A DNA stretch of 64,000 nucleotides, from the NCBI RefSeq assembly GCF_052857255.1, contig NC_135504.1, forward strand, positions 142,378,121 through 142,442,120, written 5' to 3'. The stretch is from Amblyomma americanum (taxonomy: Eukaryota; Arthropoda; Arachnida; Ixodida; Ixodidae). Shown here in pieces: positions 37,101 to 47,939 of the stretch. The translations under genes and the position numbers were made by a program. Positions within the stretch are counted from its first letter, which is position 1; the number at the start of each line of letters is the position of its first letter. Under the pieces are notes generated by a model. That model saw only the letters and a list, made by a program, of their open reading frames with translations. It made no database searches and was not told the origin of the DNA.

Positions 37101-40100
37101 AAGTCCGCGTTGGAGAAAGTCCGCGTTGGAGAATGTCCGCGTTGGAGAAAGTCCGCGCTGGAGAAACTCCGCGTTGGATAAACTCCGCGCTGGAGAAACT
37201 CCGGGCTGGAGAAACTCCGCGCTGGAGAAACTCTGTGTTGGAGAAACTCCGCGCTGGAGAAACTCCGCGTTGGATAAACTCCGCGCTGGAGAAACTCCGG
37301 GCTGGAGAAACTCCGCGCTGGAGAAACTCTGTGTTGGAGAAACTCCGTGTTGGAGAAACTCCGTGTTGGAGAAACTTCGCGTTGGAGAATCTCCGCGTTG
37401 GAGAAAGTCCGCGTTGGAGAAAGTCCGCGCTGGAGAAACTCCGCGCTGGAGAAACTCCGCGTTTGAGAAACTCCGAACTGGAGAAACTCCGTGCTGCATA
37501 AAATCTGCGCTGGAGAAACTCCGGACTGGAGAAACTCCGCGCAGGAGAAACTCCGTGCTGGACAAACTCCGCGCTGGAGAAACTCCGTGTTGGAGAAACT
37601 CCGCGCTGGAGAAAAATCGCGTTGGAGAAACTGCGCGTTGGAGAAACTGCGCGTTGGAGAAACTCCGCTTTGGAGAAAGTCCGAGTTGGAGAAAGTCCGC
37701 GCTGGAGAAACTCTGCGTTGTATAAACTCCGCGCTGGAGAAACTCCGCGATGGAGAAACTCCGCGACGGACAAACTCCCCGATGGAGAAACTCCGCGTTG
37801 GAGAAAAGTCCGCTCTGGAGAAACTCTACGCTGAAGAAACTCCGCGCTGGAGCAACTCCGCGTTGGAGAAACTCCGCGCTGGAGAAACTCCGTGCTGCAT
37901 AAAATCTGCGCTGGAGAAACTCCGGGCTGGAGAACTCCGCGCTGGAGAAACTCCGTGCTGGACAAACTCCGCGCTGGAGAAACTCCGTGTTGGAGAAACT
38001 CCGCGCTGGAGAAACTCCGCGTTGGAGAAAGTCCACGTTGGAGAAGGTCCGCGTTGGAGAAAGTCCGCGTTGGAGAAAGTCCGCTTTTGAGAAACACCGC
38101 GTTGAAGAAAGTCCGCGTTTGAGAAAGTCCGCGCTGGAGAAACTCCGCGTTGTATAAACTCCGCGCTGGAGAAACTCCGCGATGGAGAAACTCCTCGACG
38201 GACAAACTCCGCGATGGAGAAATTCCGCGTTGGAGGAAAGTCCGCGTTGGAGAAAAATCCGCGTTAGAGAAAAGTCCGCTCTGGAGAAACTCTATGCTGG
38301 AGAAACTCCGCGCTGGAGCAACTCCGCGTTGGAGAAACTTTGCGCTGGAGAAACTCCGAGTTGGAGAAACTCCGCGCTAGAGAAACTTCGCGTTGGAGAA
38401 AGTCCGCGTTGGTGAGAGTCGGCGATGGAGAAACTCCGCGCTGGAGAAACTACGCGTTTGAGAAACTCCGAACTGGAGAAACTCCGGATGGAGACATTCC
38501 GCGCTGGAGAAACTACGCGTTTGAGAAACTCCGAACTGGAGAAACTCCGCGATGGAGACAATCCGCGCTGGAGAAACTCCGCGCTGAAGAAACTCCGTGT
38601 AGGAGAAACTCCGTGTTGGAGAAACTTCGCGTTGGAGAAACGGCGCGTTGGAGAAACTCCGCGTTGGAGAAACTCCGTGCTTGAAACACACCGCGCTGGA
38701 GAAACTCCGCGTTGGAGAAAGTCCGCGTTGGAGAATGTCCGCGTTGGAGAAAGTCCGCGCTGGAGAAACTCCGCGTTGGATAAACTCCGCGCTGGAGAAA
38801 CTCCGGGCTGGAGAAACTCCGCGCTGGAGAAACTCCGTGTTGGAGAAACTCCGTGTTGGAGAAACTCCGTGTTGGAGAAACTCCGTGTTGGAGAAACTCC
38901 GCGTTGGAGAAAGTCCGCGTTGGAGAAAGTCCGCGCTGGAGAAACTCCGCGCTGGAGAAACTCCGCGCTGGAGAAACTCCGCGTTTGAGAAACTCCGAAC
39001 TGGAGAAACTCCGCGCTGGAGATACTCTTCGGTGGAGAAACTCCGCGCTGGAGAAACTCCGTGCTGCATAAAATCTGCGCTGGAGAAACTCCGGACTGGA
39101 GAAACTCCGCGCAGGAGAAACTCCGTGCTGGACAAACTCCACGCTGGAGAAACTCCGTGTTGGAGAAACTCTGCGCTGGAGAAAAATCGCGTTGGAGAAA
39201 CTGCGCGTTGGAGAAACTCCGCGTTGGAGAAACTCCGCGTTGGAGAAAGTCCGCGTTGGAGAAAGTCCGCGTTGGAGAGAGTCCGCGATGGAGGAATTCC
39301 GCGCTGGAGAAACTCCGCGTTTGAGAAACTCCGAACTGGAGAAACTCCGCGATGGAGAAACTCCGCGCTGGAGAAACTCCGTGTTGGAGAAACTTCGTGT
39401 TGGGGAAACTTCGCGTTGGAGAAACTCCGCCTTGGAGAAACTTCGCTTTGAAGAAACGGCGCGTTGGAGAAACTCCGCGTTAGAGAAACTCCGCGCTTGA
39501 AACACCGCCCCGGGGAAACTCCGCGTTGGAGAAAGTCCGCGATGGAGAAGGTCCGCGTTGGAGAAAGTCCGCGTTGGAGAAAGTCCGCGTTGGAGAAACT
39601 CCGCGTTGTATAAACTCCGCGCTGGAGAAACTCAGCGATGGAGAAACTCCGCGACGGACAAACTCCGCGATGGAGAAACTCCGCGCTTGAGAAACTCCGT
39701 GTTGGAGATACTCCGCGCTGGAGAAACCTCGCGTTGGAGAAACTGCGCGTTGGAGAAACTTCGCTTTGAAGAAACGGCGCGTTGGAGAAACTCCGCGTTA
39801 GAGAAACTCCGCGCTTGAAACACACCGCGCTGGAGAAACTCCGCGTTGGAGAAAGTCCTCGTCGGAGAAGGTCCGCGTTGGAGAAAGTCCGCGTTGGAGA
39901 AAATCCGTGTTGTAGAAACTCCGCCTTGGAGAAACTTCGCGTTGAAGAAACGGCGCTTTGGAGATACTCCGCGTTGGAGAAACTCCGCGCTTGAAACACA
40001 CCGCGCTGGAGAAACTCCGCGTTGGAGAAAGTCCGCGTTGGAGAAGGTCCGCGTTGGAGAAAGTCCGCGTTGGAGAAAGTCCGCGTTGGAGAAACTCCGC

Positions 40101-41175
40101 GTTGAAGAAAGTCCGCGTTTGAGAAAGTCCGCGCTGGAGAAACTCCGCGTTGTATAAACTCCGCGCTGAAGAAACTCCGCGCTGGAGCAACTCCGCATTG
40201 GAAAAACTCCGCGCTGGAGAAACTCCGTGCTGCATAAAATCTGCGCTGGAGAAACTCCGGGCTGGAGAACTCCGCGCTGGAGAAACTCCGTGCTGGACAA
40301 ACTTCGCGCTGGAGAAACTCCGTGTTGGAGAAACTCCGCGCTGAAGAAACTCCGCGTTGGAGAAAGTCCAAGTTGGAGAAGGTCCGCGTTGGAGAAAGTC
40401 CGCGTTGGAGAAAGTCCGCGTTTGAGAAACACCGCGTTGAAGAAAGTCCGCGATGGAGAAACTCCGCGCTGGAGAAACTCCGCGTTTGAGAAACTCTGAA
40501 CTGGAGAAACTCCGCGATGGAGACACTCCGCGCTGGAGAAACTCCGCGTTCGAGAAACTCCGCGCTTGAAACACACCGCGCTGGAGAAACTCCGCGTTGG
40601 ATAAAGTCCGCGTCGGAGAAGGTCCGCGTTGGAAAAACTCCGCGTTGGAGAAACTCCCTGTTGTAGAAACTCCGCTTTGGAGAAACTTCGCGTTGAAGAA
40701 ACGGAGCGTTGGAGATTCTCCGCGTTGGAGAAACTCCGCACTTGAAACACACCGCGCTGGAGAAACTCCGCGTTGGAGAAAGTCCGCGTTGGAGAAGGTC
40801 CGCGTTGGAGAAAGTCCGCGTTGGAGAAAGTCCGCGTTGGAGAAACTCCGCGTTGAAGAAAGTCCGCGTTGGAGAAAGTCCGCGCTGGAGAAACTCCGCG
40901 TTGTATAAACTCCGCGCTGGAGAAACTCCGCGATGGAGAAACTCCGCGACGGACAAACTCCGCGATGGAAAAACTCCGCGTTGGAGAAAAGTCCGCTCTG
41001 GAGAAACTCTACGCTGAAGAAACTCCGCGCTGAAGCAACTCCGCGTTGGAGAAACTCCGCGCTGGAGAAACTCCGTGCTGCATAAAATCTGCGCTGGAGA
41101 AACTCCGGGCTGGAGAAACTCCGCGCTGGAGAAACTCCGTGCTGGACAAACTCCGCGCTGGAGAAACTCCGTGTT
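31150..41175 (+). repeat. 10-kb segmental duplication, copy 2
   Basis: This is the direct repeat of 16,500-26,620. It contains its own pair of about 4.8-kb HOR units (about 31,160-35,447 and 35,862-40,165). Relative to copy 1 it lacks 176 bases near 36,050, has an extra 32 bases near 35,960, an extra 48 bases near 38,610, and one fewer GTGTTGG monomer near 38,840-38,900. All of these are whole-monomer changes. CCCCGGGG recurs at 39,508-39,515. Very few substitutions are visible between these indels, for example TGCTGGAGAAACTC near 36,570 for CGCTGGAGAAACTC, so the duplication is recent or has been homogenised. Confidence 0.9.
39508..39515. repeat. Second copy of the private CCCCGGGG palindrome
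   Basis: This is identical to the site at 24,953-24,960 and lies exactly 14,555 bases downstream, in the same damaged CTTGAAACAC monomer. It confirms that the right-hand part of the 10-kb block was duplicated rather than assembled from background satellite. Confidence 0.9.
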
Positions 41176-44100
41176 GGAGCAACTCCGCGCTGGAGAAACT
41201 TCGCGTTGGAGAAACTGCGCGTTGGAGAAACTCCGCTTTGGAGAAAGTCCGCGTTGGAGACAGTCCGCGATGGAGAAACTCCGCGCTGGAGAAACTCCGC
41301 GCTGGAGAAACTCCGTGTTGGAGAAACTCCGCGGTGGAGAAACTCCGCGCTGGAGAAACTCCGCGCTGGAGAAACTCCGTGTTGGAGAAACTCCGCGGTG
41401 GAGAAACTCCGCGCTGGAGAAACTCCGCGTTAGAGAAACTCCGCGCTTGAAACACACCGCGCTTTAGAAACTCCGCGTTGGAGAAAGTCCGCGTCGGAGA
41501 AAATCCGCGTTGGTGAAAGTCCGCGTTGGAGAAAATCCGTGTTGTAGAAACTCCGCCTTGGAGAAACTTCGCGTTGAAGAAACGGCGCGTTGGAGATACT
41601 CCGCGTTGGAGAAACTCCGCGCTTGAAACACACCGCACTGGAGAAACTCCGCGTTGGAGAAAGTCCGCGTTGGAGAAGGTCCGCGTTGGAGAAAGTCCGC
41701 GTTTGAGAAACTCCGCGCTGGAGAAACTCCGCGATGGAGAAACTCCGCGACGGACAAACTCCGCGATGCAGAAACTCCGCGTTGGAGAAAAGTTCGCTCT
41801 GGAGAAACTCTACGCTGGAGAAACTCCGCGCTGGAGCAACTCCGCGTTGGAGAAACTCCGCGCTGGCGAAATTCCGTTCTGCATAAAATCTGCGCTGGAG
41901 AAACTCCGGGCTGGAGAAACTCCGCGCTGGAGAAACTCCGTGCTGGACAAACTCCGCGCTGGAGAAACTCCGCGTTGGAGAAACTCCGCGCTGGAGAAAC
42001 TTCGCGTTGGAGAAACTGCGCGTTGGAGAAACTCTGCGTTGGAGAAAGTCCGCGTTGGAGAAAGTCCGGGTTGGTGAGAGTCCGCGATGGAGAAACTCCG
42101 CGCTGGAGAAACTACGCGTTTGAGAAACTCCGAACTGGAGAAACTCCGCGATGGGGACAACCCGCGCTGGAGAAACTCCGCGCTGGAGATACTCCGCGGT
42201 GGAGAAACTCCGCGCTGGAGAAACTCCGTGTTGGAGAAACTCCGTGTTGGAGAAATTCCGCCTTGGAGAAACTTCGCTTTGAAGAAACGGCGCGTTGGAG
42301 AAACTCCGCGTTAGAGAAACTCCGCGCTTGAAACACACCGCGCTGGAGAAACTCCGCGTTGGAGAAAGACCGCGTCGGAGAAGGTCCGCGTTGGAGAAAG
42401 TTCGCGTTGGAGAAAATCCGTGTTGTAGAAACTGCGCCTTGGAGAAACTTCGCGTTGAAGAAACGGCGCGTTGGAGATACTCCGCGTTGGAGAAACTCCG
42501 CGCTTGAAACACACCGCGCTGGAGAAACTCCGCGTTGGAGAAAGTCCGCGTTGGAGAAGGTCCGCGTTGGAGAAAGTCCGCGTTGGAGAAAGTCCGCGTT
42601 GGAGAAACTCCGCGTTGAAGAAAGTCCGCGTTGGAGAAAGTCGGCGCTGGAGAAACTCCGCGTTGTATAAACTCCGCGCTGGAGAATCTCCGCGATGGAG
42701 AAACTCCGCGACGGACAAACTCCGCGATGTAGAAACTCCGCGTTGGAGAAAAGTTCGCTCTGGAGAAACTCTACGCTTTAGAAACTCCGCGCTGGAGCAA
42801 CTCCGCGTTGGAGAAACTCCGCGCTGGAGAAACTCCACGCTGGAGAAACTTCGCGTTGGAGAAACTGCGCGTTGGAGAAACTCCGCGTTGGAGAAACTCC
42901 GCTTTGGAGAAAGTCCGCGTTGGAGAAAGTCCGCGTTGGAGAAAGTCCGCGTTGGAGAAAGTCCGCGTTGGAGAGAGTCCGCGATGGAGAAACTCCGCGC
43001 TGGAGAAACTCCGCGCTGGAGAAACTCCGTGTTGGAGAAACTCCGCGTTTGAGAAACTCCGAACTGGAGAAACTCCGCGCTGGAGATACTCCGCGGTGGA
43101 GAAACTCCGCGCTGGAGAAACTCCGTGTTGGAGAAACTCCGTGTTGGAGAAATTCCGCCTTGGAGAAACTTCGCTTTGAAGAAACGGCGCGTTGGAAAAA
43201 CTCCGCGTTAGAGAAACTCCGCGCTTGAAACACACCGCGCCGGGGAAACTCCGCGTTGGAGAAAGTCCGCGTTGGAGAAGGTCCGCGTTGGAGAAAGTCC
43301 GCGTTGGAGAAAGTCCGCGTTGGAGAAAGTCCGCGTTGGAGAAAATCCGTGTTGTAGAAACTCCGCCTTGGAGAAACTTCGCGCTGAAGAAACGGCGCGT
43401 TGGAGATACTTCGCGTTGGAGAAACTCCGCGCTGGACAAACTCCGCGCTGGAGAAACTCCGCGTTGGAGAAAGTCCACGTTGGAGAAGGTCCGCGTTGGA
43501 GAAAGTCCGCGTTGGAGAAAGTCCGCGTTTGAGAAACACCGCGTTTGAGAAAGTCCGCGCTGGAGAAACTCCGCGTTGTATAAACTCCGCGCTGGAGAAA
43601 CTCCGCGATGGAGAAATTCCGCGTTGGAGGAAAGTCCGCGTTGGAGAAAAATCCGCGTTAGAGAAAAGTCCGCTCTGGAGAAACTCTATGCTGGAGAAAC
43701 TCCGCGCTGGAGCAACTCCGCGTTGGAGAAACTCTGCGCTGGAGAAACTCCGAGTTGGAGAAACTCCGCGCTAGAGAAACTTCGCGTTGGAGAAACTGCG
43801 CGTTGGAGAAACTCCGCTTTAAAGAAACTCCGCGTTGGACAAAGTCCGCGTTGGAGAAAGTCCGCGTTGGTGATAGTCCGCGATGGAGAAACTCCGCGCT
43901 GGAGAAACTACGCGTTTGAGAAACTCCGAACTGGAGAAACTCCGCGATGGAGACAATCCGCGCTGGAGAAACTCCGCGCTGAAGAAACTCCGTGTAGGAG
44001 AAACTCCGTGTTGGAGAAACTTCGCGTTGGAGAAACGGCGCGTTGGAGAAACTCCGCGTTGGATAAACTCCACGCTTGAAACACACCGCGCTATAGAAAC

Positions 44101-45110
44101 TCCGCGTTGGAGAAAGTCCGCGTTGGAGAATGTCCGCGTTGGAGAAAGTCCGCGCTGGAGAAACTCCGCGTTGGATAAACTCCGCGCTGGAGAAACTCCG
44201 GTCTGGAGATACTCCTCGGTGGAGAAACTCCGCGCTGGAGAAACTCCGTGCTGCATAAAATCTGCGCTGGAGAAACTCCGTGTTGGAGAAACTCTGCGCT
44301 GGAGAAAAATCGCGTTGGAGAAACTGCGCGTTGGAGAAACTCCGCGTTGGAGAAACTCTGCGTTGGAGAAAGTCCGCGTTGGAGAAAGTCCGCGTTGGAG
44401 AGAGTCCGCGATGGAGAAATTCCGCGCTGGAGAAACTCCGCGTTTGAGAAACTCCGAACTGGAGAAACTCCGCGATGGAGAAACTCCGCGCTGGAGAAAC
44501 TCCGTGTTGGAGAAACTTCGTGTTGGGGAAACTTCGCGTTGGAGAAACTCCGCCTTGGAGAAACTTCGCTTTGAAGAAACGGCGCGTTGGAGAAACTCCG
44601 CGTTAGAGAAACTCCGCGCTTGAAACACACCGCGCTGGAGAAACTCCGCGTTGGAGAAAGTCCGCGATGGAGAAGGTCCGCGTTGGAGAAAGTCCGCGTT
44701 GGAGAAAGTCCGCGTTGGAGAAACTCCGCGTTGAATAAACTCCGCGCTGGAGAAACTCCGCGATGGAGAAACTCCGCGACGGACAAACTCCGCGATGGAG
44801 AAACTCCGCGCTGGAGAAACTCCGTGTTGGAGAAACTCCGCGCTGGAGAAACCTCGCGTTGGAGAAACTGCGCGTTGGAGAAACTTCGCTTTGAAGAAAC
44901 GGCGCGTTGGAGAAACTCCGCGTTAGAGAAACTCCGCGCTTGAAACACACCGCGCTGGAGAAACTCCGCGTTGGAGAAAGTCCGCGTCGGAGAAGTTCCG
45001 CGTTGGAGAAAGTCCGCGTTGGAGAAACTCCGCGTTGAAGAAAGTCCGAGTTGGAGAAAGTCCGCGCTGGAGAAACTCTGCGTTGTATAAACTCCGCGCT
45101 GGAGAAACTC
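41176..45110 (+). repeat. Satellite patchwork between the B-type and right-hand HOR regions
   Basis: This stretch is all satellite, without a tandem kilobase period of its own. Parts are recognisable: 42,295-42,815 matches 20,393-20,913 at an offset of 21,902, including the CTCTACGCTTTAG monomer; 43,580-44,060 resembles 18,700-19,250 with its GGAGGAAAG and AAAAATCC variants; and 44,280-44,640 resembles 24,600-24,950. The CGCGGTGGAG monomers near 41,330, 41,394 and 42,196, the CACACCGCGCCGGGG variant near 43,241 and the CCGGGTTGGTGAG variant near 42,067 are local landmarks. No gene is seen. Confidence 0.82.
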
Positions 45111-47735
45111 CGCGATGGAGAAACTCCGCGACGGACAAACTCCGCGATGGAGAAACTCCGCGTTAGAGAAAAGTCCGCTCTGGAGAAACTCTACGCTGAA
45201 GAAACTCCGCGCTGGAGCAACTCCGCGTTGGAGAAAGTCCGCGCTGGAGAAACTCCGTGCTGCATAAAATCTGCGCTGGAGAAACTCCGGGCTGGAGAAC
45301 TCCGCGCTGGAGAAACTCCGTCCTGGACAAACTCCGCGCTGGAGAAACTCCGTGTTGGAGAAACTCCGCGCTGGAGAAACTCCGCGTTGGTGAAAGTCCA
45401 CGTTGGAGAAGGTCCGCGTTGAAGAAAGTCCGCGCTGGAGAAACTCTGCGTTGTATAAACTCCGCGCTGGAGAAACTCCGCGATGGAGAAACTCCGCGAC
45501 GGACAAACTCCGCGATGTAGAAACTCCGCGTTGGAGAAAAGTTCGCTCTGGAGAAACTCTACGCTGGAGAAAATCCGCGCTGGAGCAACTCCGCGTTGGA
45601 GAAACTCCGCGCTGGCGAAATTCCGTGCTGCATAAAATCTGCGCTGGAGAAACTCCGGGCTGGAGAAACTCCGCGCTGGAGAAACTCCGTGCTGGACAAA
45701 CTCCGCGTTGGAGAAAGTCCGCGTTGGAGAAAATCCGTGTTGTAGAAACTCCGCCTTGGAGAAACTTCGCGTTGAAGAAACGGCGCGTTGGAGATACTCC
45801 GCGTTGCAGAAACTACGCGCTTGAAACACACCGCGCAGGAGAAACTCCGCGTTGGAGAAAGTCCGCGTTGGAGAAGGTCCGCGTTGGAGAAAGTCCGCGT
45901 TGGAGAAAGTCCGCGTTGGAGAAACTCCGCGTTGAAGAAAGTCCGCGTTGGAGAAAGTCCGCGCTGGAGAAACTCCGCGTTGTATAAACTCCGTGCTGGA
46001 GAAACTCCGCGATGGAGAAACTCCGCGTTGGAGAAAAGTCCGCTCTGGAGAAACTCTACGCTGAAGAAACTCCGCGCTGGAGCAACTCCGCGTTGGAGAA
46101 ACTCCGCGCTGGAGAAACTCCGTGCTGCATAAAATCTGCGCTGGAGAAACTCCGGGCTGGAGAAACTCCGCGCTGGAGAAACTCCGTGCTGGACAAACTC
46201 CGCGCTGGAGAAACTCCGTGTTGGAGCAACTCCGCGCTGGAGAAACTTCGCGTTGGAGAAACTGCGCGTTGGAGAAACTCCGCTTTGGAGAAAGTCCGCG
46301 TTGGAGAAAGTCCGCGTTGGAGACAGTCCGCGATGGAGAAACTCCGCGCTGGAGAAACTCCGCGCTGGAGAAACTCCGTGTTGGAGAAACTCCGCGTTTG
46401 AGAAACTCCGAACTGGAGAAACTCCGCGCTGGAGATACTCCGCGGTGTAGAAACTCCGCGCTGGAGAAACTCCGCGTTAGAGAAATCCGCGCTTGAAACA
46501 CACCGCGCTGGAGAAACTCCGCGTTGGAGAAAGTCCGCGTCGGAGAAGGTCCGCGTTGGAGAAAGTCCGCGTTGGAGAAAATCCGTGATGTAGAAACTCC
46601 GCCTTGGAGAAACTTCGCGTTGAAGAAATGGCGCGTTGGAGATACTCCGCGTTGGAGAAACTACGCGCTTGAAACACACCGCGCTGGAGAAACTCCGCGT
46701 TGGAGAAAGTCCGCGTTGGAGAAGGTCCGCGTTGGAGAAAGTCCGCGTTGGAGAAAGTCCGCGTTGGAGAAACTCCGCGTTGAAGAAAGTCCGCGTTGGG
46801 GAAAGTCCGCGCTGGAGAAACTCCGCGTTGTATAAACTCCGCGCTGGAGAAACTCCGCGATGGAGAACCTCCGCGACGGACAAACTCCGCGATGGAGAAA
46901 CTCCGCGTTGGAGAAAACTCCGCTCTGAAGAAACTCTACGCTGAAGAAACTCCGCGCAAGAGCAACTCCGCGTTCGAGAAACTCCGCGCTGGAGAAACTC
47001 CGTGCTGCATAAAATCTGCGCTGGAGAAACTCCGGGCTGGAGAAACTCCGCGTTGGAGAAACTCCGCGTTGGAGAAACTCCGCGCTGGAGAAACTTCGCG
47101 TTGGAGAAACTGCGCTTTGGAGAAACTCCGCGTTGGAGAAACTCCGCGTTGGAGATAGTCCGTGTTGGAGAAAGTCCGCGTTGGAGAGTGTCCGCGATGG
47201 AGAAACTCCGCGCTGGAGAAACTCCGTGGTGGGGAAACTTCGCGTTGGAGAAACGGCGCGTTGGAGAAGCTCCACGTTGGAGAAACACCGCGCTTGAAAC
47301 ACACCGCGCTGGAGAAACTCCGCGTTGGAGAAAGTCCGCGTTGGAGAAGGTCCGCGTTGGAGAAAGTCCGCGTTGGAGAAAGTCCGCGCTGGAGAAACTC
47401 CGCGTTGTATAAACTCTGCGGTGGAGAAACTCCGCGATGAAGAAAGTCCGCGACGAACAAACTCCGCGATGGAGAAACTCCGCGTTGGAGAAAAGTCCGC
47501 TCTGGAGAAACTCTATGCTGGAGAAACTCCGCGCTATAGCAACTCCGCGTTTGAGAAACTCCGCGCTGGAGAAACTCCGCGATGGAGACAATCCGCGCTG
47601 GAGAAACTCCGCGCTGAAGAAACTCCGTGTAGGAGAAACTCCGTGTTGGAGAAACTTCGCGTTGGAGAAACGCGCGTTGGAGAAACTCCGCGTTGGAGAA
47701 ACTCCGCGCTTGAAACACACCGCGCTATAGAAACT
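45110..47735 (+). repeat. About 2.85-kb higher-order repeat, copy C1
   Basis: The order of variants here recurs at 47,940-50,590 with an offset of 2,834 on the left (45,257 to 48,091), 2,867 in the middle (46,636 to 49,503) and 2,851 on the right (47,437 to 50,288). One single-base difference is diagnostic: at 46,477-46,491 this copy has a 15-base monomer, TTAGAGAAATCCGCG, where the second copy has the normal 16 bases. Both copies carry a 15-base TTGGAGAAACGCGCG monomer (here 47,662-47,676) and a CTATAGAAACTCC monomer near their right end. Confidence 0.86.
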
Positions 47736-47939
47736 CCGCGTTGGAGAAAGTCCGCGTTGGAGAAAGTCCGCGTTGGAGAATGTCCGCGTTGGAGAAAGTC
47801 CACGCTGGAGAAACTCCGCGTTGGATAAACTCCGCGCTGGAGAAACTCCGGGCTGGAGAAACTCCGCGCTGGAGAAACTCCGTGTTGGAGAAACTCCGTG
47901 TTGGAGAAACTCCGTGTTGGAGAAACTCCGTGTTGGAGA
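47736..47939 (+). repeat. Junction satellite between HOR copies C1 and C2
   Basis: About 200 bases of satellite lie between the matched parts of C1 and C2. They include TTGGAGAATGTCCGCG, TTGGATAAACTCCGCG and a run of GTGTTGG monomers. This order also occurs near 54,060-54,230 and 57,650-57,820, so it belongs to the same right-hand family. Nothing else is visible. Confidence 0.75.
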
